Shown here piece by piece: positions 16,693-23,837 of a stretch of 35,007 nt of DNA. Made by a program: the position numbers and the translations under genes. The notes beneath the pieces were generated by a model. That model did no database searches, had not been told where the DNA came from, and saw only the letters and a program-made list of their open reading frames with translations. Source of the DNA: Bacteroidota bacterium (GTDB taxonomy: Bacteria; Bacteroidota; Ignavibacteria; UBA10030; UBA6906); NCBI GenBank assembly GCA_017860635.1, contig JAGDMK010000005.1:1-35007 (forward strand), written 5' to 3'. Position 1 is the first letter of the stretch; each line of letters opens with the position of its first letter.

Positions 16693-18516
16693 ATGATGAA
16701 GCGTCTTCTCATGCTCGCAATGGTTCCGGTTTCCCTCCTCGCGCAAGCGGAGCGGGACACGGCACGAACCTATGTGCTGGATCCAGTGATCATCACGGGC
16801 ACGCACAGCGAAGCCCTTCGCAGTACCGTCCCCAATGCAGTCTCTGTCGTGAGCCGCGAGGATATCCGGCGCAGCGGTGAAACCTCCCTGCTGGCCGTGG
16901 TCAACAGACGGGTCCCCGGTGTGTTTCTGACGGAGCGGGGTGTGCTTGGGTACGGTGTGTCGACGGGAGCGGCTGGAGGCATCTCGATCCGCGGCGCCGG
17001 AGGCAGCCCGAACACGCAGGTGCTCGTGCTCACCGACGGCCGGCCGCATGTCATGGGACTCATGGGCCATCCGTTGCCGGACACGTATGTCACTGCCGGA
17101 GTGGAACGCGTGGAGGTCATTCGCGGTCCCGCGTCGCTCCTTCACGGCACGAATGCAATGGGTGGTGTCATCAACATCATCTCCGCGCGAACGCCCACGG
17201 GAGGAATCGGCGCAGACCTGTCTGCCTCTGCGGGAGGATTCGGGACGCAGAAGATCGAGGGCGGGATCGGCTATGGCACCAATGCTGGAGGCGTCTCCGT
17301 CCACGCGAGCCGCTATGTCACGGACGGTCACAGACCATACTCGTCGTTCCGGGTCAACGGAGGTTCCATTCGCGGTCACTATCAGCTTGGCCCCCGGTTC
17401 GTCCTCAGCGGGGATGCGAGCCTCTCAGGATTTAAGACTTATGATCCGGGTCCCGCGTCTGCTCCACGCATCGACAACTGGGTCGACATTGTCCGTGGCA
17501 GCTCCGGCTTTGCGCTCGAGAATCGAATGGAGAATCTTCAGGGGGCATTCAAAGGATTCTTCAATTTCGGGCGGCACGACATTTATGATGGATTCCACTC
17601 CGTTGACAACAGTACCGGACTCCTCCTGTACCAGGCAATGACTTTTGCCGGGGGGACCATCCTCACCGGTGGACTCGACTACAAACGGTACGGAGGGGTA
17701 GCGGAGAACCAGAAGTCACGTCTTGACTACGGCCGGCACTTCGTCTCCGAGTTCGGTGCATACGTCCTGCTCCAGCAGCCGCTGCTGGAGATGCTGACGC
17801 TTAGCGGCGGCCTGCGGCTGAACCACGGGAGCGTCTACGGCGACGAGATCCTTCCGCAGCTCGGCGTCGCGCTGCAGGCAAACACGGAGACCACCATCAA
17901 AGCCACCGTCGGCCGGGGATTCCGGAGTCCTACCATCCGGGAGCTCTATCTGTTTCCCGCTCCCACTCCCACGCTGGAACCCGAACGTATGTGGAACTAC
18001 GAAGTCAGCGTGCTCCGGTCGCTTGGGAACCGGTCGACACTCGAGCTGGCAGCATTCGTGGCAGACGGCAGCAATCTTATCCGGACGGAAGGGAAGTATC
18101 CAAACCTGGTCTACAGCAATTCCGGCGCCTTCGTGCACAGAGGCGTGGAATTCTCGGCAGTCGTCGGAGTTCTTGAACCCTTCACACTCGAAACCACCTA
18201 TGGATATCTGGATGCCGGCGAACAGACAATGGCCAACCCGAGACACAAGCTCTTCGTAGAAGGCCAGTATCGGGAAAAGTGGTGGTCGGTCAATGCCGGT
18301 GTCCAATATATCTCCGGACTGTACGGTGCCGATCGATCGACAAAGGCAATTACTGATTATGCCCTGCTGCAGGCCCGTCTGACTGTAACTCCGGTGGAGG
18401 GGCTCTCACTCTACATTGCCGGTGAAAATCTCACGGATGTGTCGTATCAGACGATGTGGGATTACCCGATGCCGGGGCGAACGATTCTGAGCGGTGTGCG
18501 ATGGGAGATGGAGTAA
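16693..18516 (+). CDS. TonB-dependent outer-membrane receptor (predicted nickel or metal-complex receptor)
   Basis: The 607-residue product has a signal peptide (MMKRLLMLAMVPVSLLAQA) and a TonB-box-like stretch (VLDPVIITGT). A plug domain covers about 40-165 (NAVSVVSREDIRRSG; ERVEVIRGPASLLHG; NAMGGVINII). The rest is a 22-strand-type barrel ending PGRTILSGVRWEME, with the TBDT end motif NLTDVSYQ. It is small for the family, close to vitamin-B12 receptor size. The plug apex carries a His/Met cluster, H119, M121, M124 and H126, that could bind metal. The ATG at 16693 follows AAGGA; an open frame 22 codons upstream is not signal-like. Its stop overlaps the next start (TAATG). Nickel as cargo is inferred from NikR and the ECF genes; a corrinoid or other chelate is the alternative. 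Confidence 0.88.
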   Translation: MMKRLLMLAMVPVSLLAQAERDTARTYVLDPVIITGTHSEALRSTVPNAVSVVSREDIRRSGETSLLAVVNRRVPGVFLTERGVLGYGVSTGAAGGISIRGAGGSPNTQVLVLTDGRPHVMGLMGHPLPDTYVTAGVERVEVIRGPASLLHGTNAMGGVINIISARTPTGGIGADLSASAGGFGTQKIEGGIGYGTNAGGVSVHASRYVTDGHRPYSSFRVNGGSIRGHYQLGPRFVLSGDASLSGFKTYDPGPASAPRIDNWVDIVRGSSGFALENRMENLQGAFKGFFNFGRHDIYDGFHSVDNSTGLLLYQAMTFAGGTILTGGLDYKRYGGVAENQKSRLDYGRHFVSEFGAYVLLQQPLLEMLTLSGGLRLNHGSVYGDEILPQLGVALQANTETTIKATVGRGFRSPTIRELYLFPAPTPTLEPERMWNYEVSVLRSLGNRSTLELAAFVADGSNLIRTEGKYPNLVYSNSGAFVHRGVEFSAVVGVLEPFTLETTYGYLDAGEQTMANPRHKLFVEGQYREKWWSVNAGVQYISGLYGADRSTKAITDYALLQARLTVTPVEGLSLYIAGENLTDVSYQTMWDYPMPGRTILSGVRWEME

Positions 18517-19055
18517 TGGCGCTCACAACGGAGACCGGTTTACGTTCCCCCGGACGGGAGCTTGCGTACGGCGGACTCTTCGGCGCAGCGGCGCTGGTCA
18601 TTCCCTTCTTCTTCCATCTCCTGCATCTCGGTCATATGTTCATGCCGATGTATATTCCGTTGATGGCTCTCCCTTTTTTCGTAAGGCCGGTTGTTGCGTC
18701 GCTGGTTGGTCTCATCGTCCCGGTCCTTTCGGGTCTCATGGCAGGGATGCCTCCGTTTTTCCCTCCGGTGGCTCCGGTGATGGCCATCGAACTTGCCTGC
18801 ATGGCAGGCCTTCTCGCGCATCTGCGGCAGCGCTGGCCGCTGACCCATATCCTGTTCCATCTCGTTCCCGTGCTGCTTCTCGGGAGGATCATCAACATCG
18901 GCTTGCTCTATGCTTCATCGCTCTGGCTTGAACTTCCTGCGGAGTTCCTCGCCGGGCTCTCGTTTATCACCGGATGGCCGGGCATCATCCTTATGGTCGT
19001 CGTGCTGCCCGCCATCGCCCGGTTGAACAGACGTGTGAGCGTGGCCCATGGATAG
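18516..19055 (+). CDS. ECF transporter S component of unassigned specificity
   Basis: The 179-residue membrane protein has six predicted helices, the size and pattern of substrate-binding S components of energy-coupling-factor transporters (ECF_trnsprt-like, with GHMFMPMYIP after helix 1 and GLMAGMPP after helix 3). It lacks the N-terminal Met-His-Ile metal hook of the CbiM/NikM cobalt and nickel components, so it is not a standard nickel S component. Instead it has a His/Met cluster at the end of helix 1: H34, H37, H40, M41, M43 and M45. The ATG shares one base with the receptor stop. The downstream methyltransferase gene overlaps its end by 8 bases. The ECF call rests on size, helices and the T and A genes beside it. 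Confidence 0.75.
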   Translation: MALTTETGLRSPGRELAYGGLFGAAALVIPFFFHLLHLGHMFMPMYIPLMALPFFVRPVVASLVGLIVPVLSGLMAGMPPFFPPVAPVMAIELACMAGLLAHLRQRWPLTHILFHLVPVLLLGRIINIGLLYASSLWLELPAEFLAGLSFITGWPGIILMVVVLPAIARLNRRVSVAHG

Positions 19056-19659
19056 CACTCAGAGCAGGCAGGACTACTTCAATGACCTCTCGGGTCGATG
19101 GGATGGTTTTACAGATGGCGAGCGCGTCCGGATGGCGCTCCGGAAGGCGTTGTCCACTGTATCGATCGACCAGGAAGAACACGTAGTGGACCTCGGTTGC
19201 GGGACGGGGAATCTGACCTCAGTGCTCACGGAGATCCTCGGACCAGGCGGGACAATCACGGCGGTGGACTTTTCGGGGGCGATGATTGAAGTCGCCCGCA
19301 ACAAAGTGCGCGACCCCCGCGTGCGATGGCTTGTCGCAGATGCTGCACGGCTTCCGCTGGAGGACGCCAGCATTGACAGGGTCATCTGCTTCAGTGCGTG
19401 GCCGCATTTCCCCGACCCATCAGCCGCAGCCCGTGAACTTTTCCGGATCCTCAGGCCGGGGGGGATGCTTCACATCCTGCACATCAATTCGCGCGAATCC
19501 ATTAACGCTGTCCATGGCGGCGTCGGGGGCGCGATCGGCCACGATGTTCTCCCATCTGCACGTGACCTTGCTGGTGTGCTGAGAGCATGCGGATTCGATG
19601 TGTGCGAGGAGGTTGATACGGACACGGCATACAGGGTTGCCGGGGAGAAGGTCGTATGA
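19048..19659 (+). CDS. Class I SAM-dependent methyltransferase in the ECF operon
   Basis: The 203-residue cytoplasmic enzyme has the UbiE/Methyltransf_11-type Rossmann fold. Motif I is VVDLGCGTGNL (residues 46-56), the acidic ribose-binding residue is D74 (TAVDFSGAM), VADAARLPLED is motif II, and FRILRPGGMLHI is the motif III region. The C-terminal part is histidine-rich (H142, H145, H156, H165) and has C181 and C186, which could coordinate metal. It overlaps the S component by 8 bases and the T component by 4, so it is made in step with the transporter. Its methyl acceptor is unknown. It could act on the imported ligand, for example to trap, release or break down a chelator. Confidence 0.85.
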   Translation: MDSTQSRQDYFNDLSGRWDGFTDGERVRMALRKALSTVSIDQEEHVVDLGCGTGNLTSVLTEILGPGGTITAVDFSGAMIEVARNKVRDPRVRWLVADAARLPLEDASIDRVICFSAWPHFPDPSAAARELFRILRPGGMLHILHINSRESINAVHGGVGGAIGHDVLPSARDLAGVLRACGFDVCEEVDTDTAYRVAGEKVV

Positions 19660-20324
19660 CCGTCCCACACGCTCATCCGGCTCATCCGCTGGCTCGTCTG
19701 TGTGGAGGTGCCATACTCCTCTGCGGGTGTCTTGTCGCGGACCACACGACTGTGGCGGGACTCATCGTGCTTCCTGCCGTGGCTTTGAGTGCCCTTCTTC
19801 TCCAGCGAACCCGGCTCACATCGATGGCCAGACTGATGCTGGCAGGTACCTTGTTTTATCTCCCGGTGGTTGTGCTTGCATCACCCGGCGTCGCTCTCAA
19901 AGGTCTCTCTGCCGCGATTGTCGGGGTGGCCACGGTATCCTCTCTCGGCCCGCAGGCGCTGCATGATGCGATCATTCGCATGCCGCTTCCCGCGCTGGTG
20001 CGGTTGCTGGTTCTCCAGATGGTGCATCAGGCAGAAGTATTGCGCCGTGAATCGGTGCGCATCCATCAGGCCCTGGTCGTACGGGGCGGGGTGGATGGCA
20101 TCCGGGGTATCTGGGAATTCGCAAAGGCGATTCCCGTCGTGTGGCTCCCGCGCGTCCTGTTCCGGGCTGATCGAGTAGGCATGGCCATGGACATGCGGGG
20201 ATATGGAGCCATCGTGCCAGCGGCACGCTCAGTGCGCTGGAGGGGAATCGACTTCGGCGTGGTCTTCGGTTCGCTCGGGGTCGCCGTTGCCGCAGTGTGG
20301 TTCTCTGCCCTGGTCCTGATATGA
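19656..20324 (+). CDS. ECF transporter T component (CbiQ/EcfT-like)
   Basis: The 222-residue inner-membrane protein couples the ATPase to the S component. After several N-terminal helices it has a cytoplasmic coupling helix region (about 105-175). That region contains RRESVRIHQALVVRGG and RADRVGMAMDMRGYG, the latter the family's second Ala-Arg-Gly-type motif with Met in place of Ala. The N terminus is histidine-rich (HAHPAH, residues 5-10). The start overlaps the methyltransferase stop as ATGA, and the stop overlaps the ATPase start as ATGA, so coupling is tight. The sequence is closer to CbiQ-type dedicated T components than to shared EcfT. Confidence 0.87.
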   Translation: MTVPHAHPAHPLARLCGGAILLCGCLVADHTTVAGLIVLPAVALSALLLQRTRLTSMARLMLAGTLFYLPVVVLASPGVALKGLSAAIVGVATVSSLGPQALHDAIIRMPLPALVRLLVLQMVHQAEVLRRESVRIHQALVVRGGVDGIRGIWEFAKAIPVVWLPRVLFRADRVGMAMDMRGYGAIVPAARSVRWRGIDFGVVFGSLGVAVAAVWFSALVLI

Positions 20325-21007
20325 CGGACCTTCCGATCGTTCTGCGCTTCGACGACGTTTCCGTCCGGCACAGCGGCAGCCACGTGGACGCGATTCACGG
20401 GTGTTCGCTGGAGATGAAGGAGGGCGAGCATGTTGCACTCCTCGGCCTGAATGGATCGGGGAAAACCAGCCTCCTGATGGCTGCGGCGGGTCTGCTCCCG
20501 CACGAAGGGACTATCGATGTCGATGGGATACGGCTGGAGAATTCCTCACTGGCGGAGGTCCGGCGGAGAATCGGATTTCTCTTCTCCACCCCCGAAGATC
20601 AGCTGCTGTTCCCCAGGGTGTTGGATGATGTGGCGTTCAGCCTGACGACGCAGGGAAGGAAGGAAGGCGAAGCCAGGGAGGAATCGGAGCGGATGCTGGA
20701 GGCGATGGGGGTCGGCGCTCTGGCGAACGCCGCGCCGTATGAACTCTCCTTCGGGCAGAAGATGCGCGTAGCGCTTTCCGGTGCCCTTGTGCACAAACCG
20801 CGGCTGCTTCTTCTCGACGAGCCATCCGGGGCTCTGGATCCGCCCGGAAAGCGGGCCCTTGCCGCGCTGTTCGCTGCGCATCCCTCAGCAATGCTGATCG
20901 CGACTCACGACCTTGTGTTTGCCGAGAGGTGCTGCGACCGGTTCATTCTGCTGGAAGCAGGGAAGGTCGTCAGGGATACCGTGCAGATAGGCGAGATCAC
21001 TCTCTAA
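20321..21007 (+). CDS. ECF transporter ATP-binding protein (CbiO/EcfA-like)
   Basis: The 228-residue ABC ATPase has Walker A GLNGSGKTS (residues 42-50), the Q-loop FSTPEDQLLFP typical of CbiO/EcfA, signature LSFGQKMRVAL (the second Gly of LSGGQ replaced by Phe), Walker B LLLLDEPSGALDP and the H-loop ATHD. The ATG at 20321 overlaps the T-component stop as ATGA; an ATG eight codons upstream lies within that gene. Only one ATPase gene is present, so a homodimer is expected, as in nickel and cobalt ECF systems. It is the last gene of the nikR operon. No T-rich terminator follows directly; palindromes and repeats fill the next 230 bases. Confidence 0.92.
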   Translation: MTDLPIVLRFDDVSVRHSGSHVDAIHGCSLEMKEGEHVALLGLNGSGKTSLLMAAAGLLPHEGTIDVDGIRLENSSLAEVRRRIGFLFSTPEDQLLFPRVLDDVAFSLTTQGRKEGEAREESERMLEAMGVGALANAAPYELSFGQKMRVALSGALVHKPRLLLLDEPSGALDPPGKRALAALFAAHPSAMLIATHDLVFAERCCDRFILLEAGKVVRDTVQIGEITL

Positions 21008-21013
21008 GCAAGT

Positions 21014-21136
21014 CCACGATGAGAGGTCGTATTCCGATCCTCTCCGTGATGAAAGGTCGGACTCTAAGGCCTCGCCGCAATGAGGGGTCGCGTCTCGGGC
21101 CTTGCTGCGATAATGGCTCACGCTCGGGGGCCTGTC
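21014..21136. repeat. Four degenerate tandem repeats of about 31 bp
   Basis: Units begin at 21014, 21044, 21075 and 21107 (30, 31, 32 and 30 bases). The shared core is roughly CCRYGATGARAGGTCG followed by a CT/G-rich half. Unit 1 can fold (GAGAGG at 21021-21026 with CCTCTC at 21039-21044, extended by TCG/CGA). The repeats lie in the gap between the convergent ATPase and dipeptidase genes. They do not keep a reading frame. They are not related to the 52-bp repeats near 8.5 kb. Confidence 0.65.
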
Positions 21137-21142
21137 GATTAA

Positions 21143-21213
21143 GAGAGCCGGCTCTCCAGGTACCTGCGTGACCTACGGGCTGTTGTGTGAGAAGTGCCTC
21201 AGCTCCCGGGAGC
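21143..21213. terminator. Two perfect palindromes in the convergent gap
   Basis: GAGAGCCGGCTCTC (21143-21156) and GCTCCCGGGAGC (21202-21213) are perfect palindromes of 14 and 12 bp. They lie between the 3' ends of the ECF ATPase gene and the M19 dipeptidase gene. They may act as weak bidirectional terminators, but neither is followed by a T-run on either strand. Nothing else is recognisable from 21137 to 21241. Confidence 0.35.
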
Positions 21214-21241
21214 CCCGTGCGTCGCACAAGGTCAGATCCCG

Positions 21242-22882
21242 CTACTTGCAGACCTGCTTAAACACCCGAAGGTAATTCCCCCCGAGAATCTTGTGCACGT
21301 CCGTGATGCTGTAGCCGTGTCTCAGGAGCGCTGCGGTGAGGTTCGGCATCTTGGAGACATCCTCCAGGCCCACGGGCACTGACCCCATTCCGTCATAGTC
21401 GGCTCCGATGGCGATAGCGTCCACCCCGACGCGATTCCGGATGTAGTCGATATGCCGGATGACTGTGTCGATCGTTGCAGTGCGGCGGGAGGAGAGGAAG
21501 GCGGGATAGAAGACCACGCCGATCACACCGCCCCTGGCTGCGATGCTGTCGATCTGACTGTCAGAGAGATTGCGGGCGTTGTTGTTGAGTGCGCGGACGC
21601 CGGAGTGTGAGGCGATGATCGGGTTCCTTGTAGTCGCAAGAATATCCTCGATCGTCTTGATTCCCGTGTGCGAGACATCGATGAGCATGCCCAGGGAATC
21701 CATGGTCCGGATCACCTGCCGGCCGAAGTCCGAGAGCCCGACCGTGGAGGTCCGCGGATCCTGAGCCGAGACAGCCCATGGAATGCTGTTGTTCCACGTG
21801 ATGGTCAGGTACCTGGCGCCGAGATCGTACAGGGCCTTCAGCTTCCCGATATCGTTCTCGATTGCGTGTCCCCCCTCTACGCCTATCACTCCGGCAAGTT
21901 TCCCCTCGGCATTCGCCTGCATGAGCTGGTCGTACGTACGCGCCTGTGTGAACGTCGACGTATTCCGCCGGATCTGGCTGTTGAACGTGTCGATCATCGC
22001 GAGGGTGTAGGAGTAATAGGGATGAGCTACTGAATCGTCGGGGTCAGTCCATACGGCAAACATCTGCCCATCCATCCCGCCTTCGCGGAACCGGGGGAGA
22101 TCGGAATGATTGGTGGTGTGACGAGTCGAGATGTCATACCCGATCACGGCCTTTTCCAGAACGTCGTTGTGCAGATCGATGACGAATGCCCGTTCGTGGA
22201 CGGTCTCGAGCAGGACGTCGATACTTTTATTTCCCTCAACGAGCACATGCATCGTATCCGGCATGTAGAAGATCCGGGTGCTGATGATACGGAATACCGT
22301 GGCAGCACCTTTGAGCAGCGCGCTCGAAGGTGCGCGGCCTCCGGTGGTGACGACATCTTGCAGTCCACCGTTGCCATGGCCATCGAGCTGGACCATCTTG
22401 CGGGTGATGCGATGCTCTCCAAACGCGAGTGAGTAGAACAATACTCCTGCAGCCCCTTTGCCCGTCCAGCGCACGGTGTGGTTTCCGGCTTCGAGAGCAA
22501 CCGTCTTCTGATCGAGGAGCTGTCCCAGAGCGTTGTACACCGCGAACGTCACGGGGCCGGCGGCCGGGGTGGTGAAGGAAATGCTGGTGGAGGGGTTAAA
22601 AGGATTCGGATAGTTCTGTTCGACTGAGAACGCCTTGGGGTGGGAGGCGCGCTCTTCAACACCGGTGCTCGTCAGTGTGTATGACCAGAGACCGAGGGCA
22701 TCTGTTTGCACCGTGTACCGCTCGGACGGATTGCTCTCGTTGAGAATCTCAATCGTGACGGAATCCAACGGGACAGAGGTGGTCTTGTGCTTGACGGACC
22801 CGGAGAGGATGACGGTCTCCGCCGAGCCGTACAGGGGGATCAGGAACGCGGCACACAGACACACTGCAACGTATTTCTTCAT
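21242..22882 (-). CDS. Secreted M19 (renal dipeptidase-like) metallopeptidase with internal sorting-type module
   Basis: The 546-residue product starts with a signal peptide (about 1-21) and a small beta domain (about 24-75). Next comes a module at about 85-168 that is typical of C-terminal type-A (T9SS-like/FlgD-like) tails: NYPNPFNPSTSISF, VYNALGQLL, GNHTVRWTGK, GVLFYSL and RKMVQL. The M19 dipeptidase domain (about 230-546) follows. All its zinc and catalytic residues are in place: H238 and D240 (DLHND), E336 (GVEGG), H405 (DVSHTG), H426 (SHSGVR) and D495 (GADYDG). The family cleaves dipeptides with a broad C-terminal residue range. Having the sorting-type module ahead of the enzyme is unusual. 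A secreted or surface role is inferred. It shares its strand and a 51-nt gap with the gene upstream. Confidence 0.9.
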   Translation of the reverse strand: MKKYVAVCLCAAFLIPLYGSAETVILSGSVKHKTTSVPLDSVTIEILNESNPSERYTVQTDALGLWSYTLTSTGVEERASHPKAFSVEQNYPNPFNPSTSISFTTPAAGPVTFAVYNALGQLLDQKTVALEAGNHTVRWTGKGAAGVLFYSLAFGEHRITRKMVQLDGHGNGGLQDVVTTGGRAPSSALLKGAATVFRIISTRIFYMPDTMHVLVEGNKSIDVLLETVHERAFVIDLHNDVLEKAVIGYDISTRHTTNHSDLPRFREGGMDGQMFAVWTDPDDSVAHPYYSYTLAMIDTFNSQIRRNTSTFTQARTYDQLMQANAEGKLAGVIGVEGGHAIENDIGKLKALYDLGARYLTITWNNSIPWAVSAQDPRTSTVGLSDFGRQVIRTMDSLGMLIDVSHTGIKTIEDILATTRNPIIASHSGVRALNNNARNLSDSQIDSIAARGGVIGVVFYPAFLSSRRTATIDTVIRHIDYIRNRVGVDAIAIGADYDGMGSVPVGLEDVSKMPNLTAALLRHGYSITDVHKILGGNYLRVFKQVCK

Positions 22883-22933
22883 CGAAGTCTTCCCTGGCGA
22901 CCCCGTCTCTGCCGTGCTCGCACGGTAGTATGG

Positions 22934-23548
22934 TTACTTCGCGAAGCGCGAAACCAGATCGTCCTGATCTACTATGGAGTCGTCGCCGAGCCAGATGGAC
23001 CAGAGCACTCGGGCGAATGTTGTGTTGGTGATAGCCGGGTGGTCCGTTCCCTGCGTCTGTGCCAGTATCGTGCCGCCGGGGAGCCAGCGCAGCACAAACC
23101 GGTCGTTCTCTTTTACATCCTTGGTGAAGTATTTGAGGAAGGTTTCGATCAGAGGAGCGATCGCTTTGGCTTCGTCGACGGTGGCGTTTTCTGCAAAGCC
23201 GTCACGGTACGCTTTCTGGATGCTGGCCACATCCACATCGCGGACAAACTCCATCGTGATCTGTTTCGCCTTTCCGTCGGTCAGCATCGCGGCGAGGAGT
23301 TCTTCGGTCTTGCCAGGTTGAGGATCCTGGGCATAGTGCGCCATGCCATAGACCTTGAACACCACCTTCTTTCGTACAGTCGTTCCGGTCAGGGTCACCG
23401 GATATGATTTCCCCTCGTGGGTGATGGTGAGCTGCACGGGGAAGGTCTTCCCGGTGGATGATTCCTTGACGGTTTCCTGGGCGCAGACTGGAAGAAGAAG
23501 GGCAATGACCAGCAGCCCGAGGACAGAGACAACGGCGAACGGTTTCAT
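22934..23548 (-). CDS. Secreted chalcone-isomerase-like protein
   Basis: The 204-residue protein has a clear signal peptide (MKPFAVVSVLGLLVIALLLPVCAQ) and then a domain resembling bacterial chalcone-isomerase-like proteins. Supporting features are SYPVTLTGTTVRKKVVFKVYGMAHYAQ, the helical middle with ITMEFVRDVDVASIQKAYRDGF, and the C-terminal GTILAQTQGT... LWSIWLGDDSIV. Plant enzymes of this fold isomerise chalcones. Bacterial relatives are mostly non-catalytic or of unknown function and may bind fatty acids. The frame is open 79 codons upstream, but the ATG at 23548 gives the signal peptide and has GGAG about 9 nt before it. The M19 gene follows on the same strand. Confidence 0.75.
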   Translation of the reverse strand: MKPFAVVSVLGLLVIALLLPVCAQETVKESSTGKTFPVQLTITHEGKSYPVTLTGTTVRKKVVFKVYGMAHYAQDPQPGKTEELLAAMLTDGKAKQITMEFVRDVDVASIQKAYRDGFAENATVDEAKAIAPLIETFLKYFTKDVKENDRFVLRWLPGGTILAQTQGTDHPAITNTTFARVLWSIWLGDDSIVDQDDLVSRFAK

Positions 23549-23837
23549 GGAGGCTCCAGGATGATGAATGGTGTGCGACATGGTACGGAGTTCCCGGAGC
23601 AGAATCAACTGAAGAGCGGCTGTCAGGACTGTTTTGCAATTGTCGGCGGGTATTCTTACAATACACAACCGTGCACAGTCCCCCCGTGCTGCGACGCTCC
23701 GGGGGCAACGACTCCGTTCCGATCCTGAACACCGAAGCAGTCTGACGGGCATGTACCGGAACGGCCGGAGCATACACATGCACATCGTCTGTCATCGGGC
23801 TGGCACGCAACCGCCGACCAATCACCGGAACTTTCCC
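23549..23837. promoter_or_regulatory. Divergent intergenic region with candidate rhaA promoter
   Basis: This 289-base gap separates the chalcone-isomerase-like gene from rhaA. On the plus strand TTTTG (TTG at 23634-23636) is followed after 20 nt by TACAATAC (from 23657). That second element overlaps an inverted repeat, GTATT-N5-AATAC (23650-23664), which could be an operator. On the minus strand a weaker TTG-N20-TACCATGT precedes the other gene. An open frame covering the region towards rhaA is not coding. Confidence in each element is low. Confidence 0.3.

Noticed and set aside
21014-21136. CRISPR array at the 31-bp repeats
   Set aside because: The units are degenerate and contiguous, have no spacers, and no cas genes are present.
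23634-23837. N-terminal extension of L-rhamnose isomerase
   Set aside because: The added 68 residues are Arg/His-rich and unlike the family, they cover a promoter-like region, and the ATG at 23838 gives the normal length of about 420 residues.
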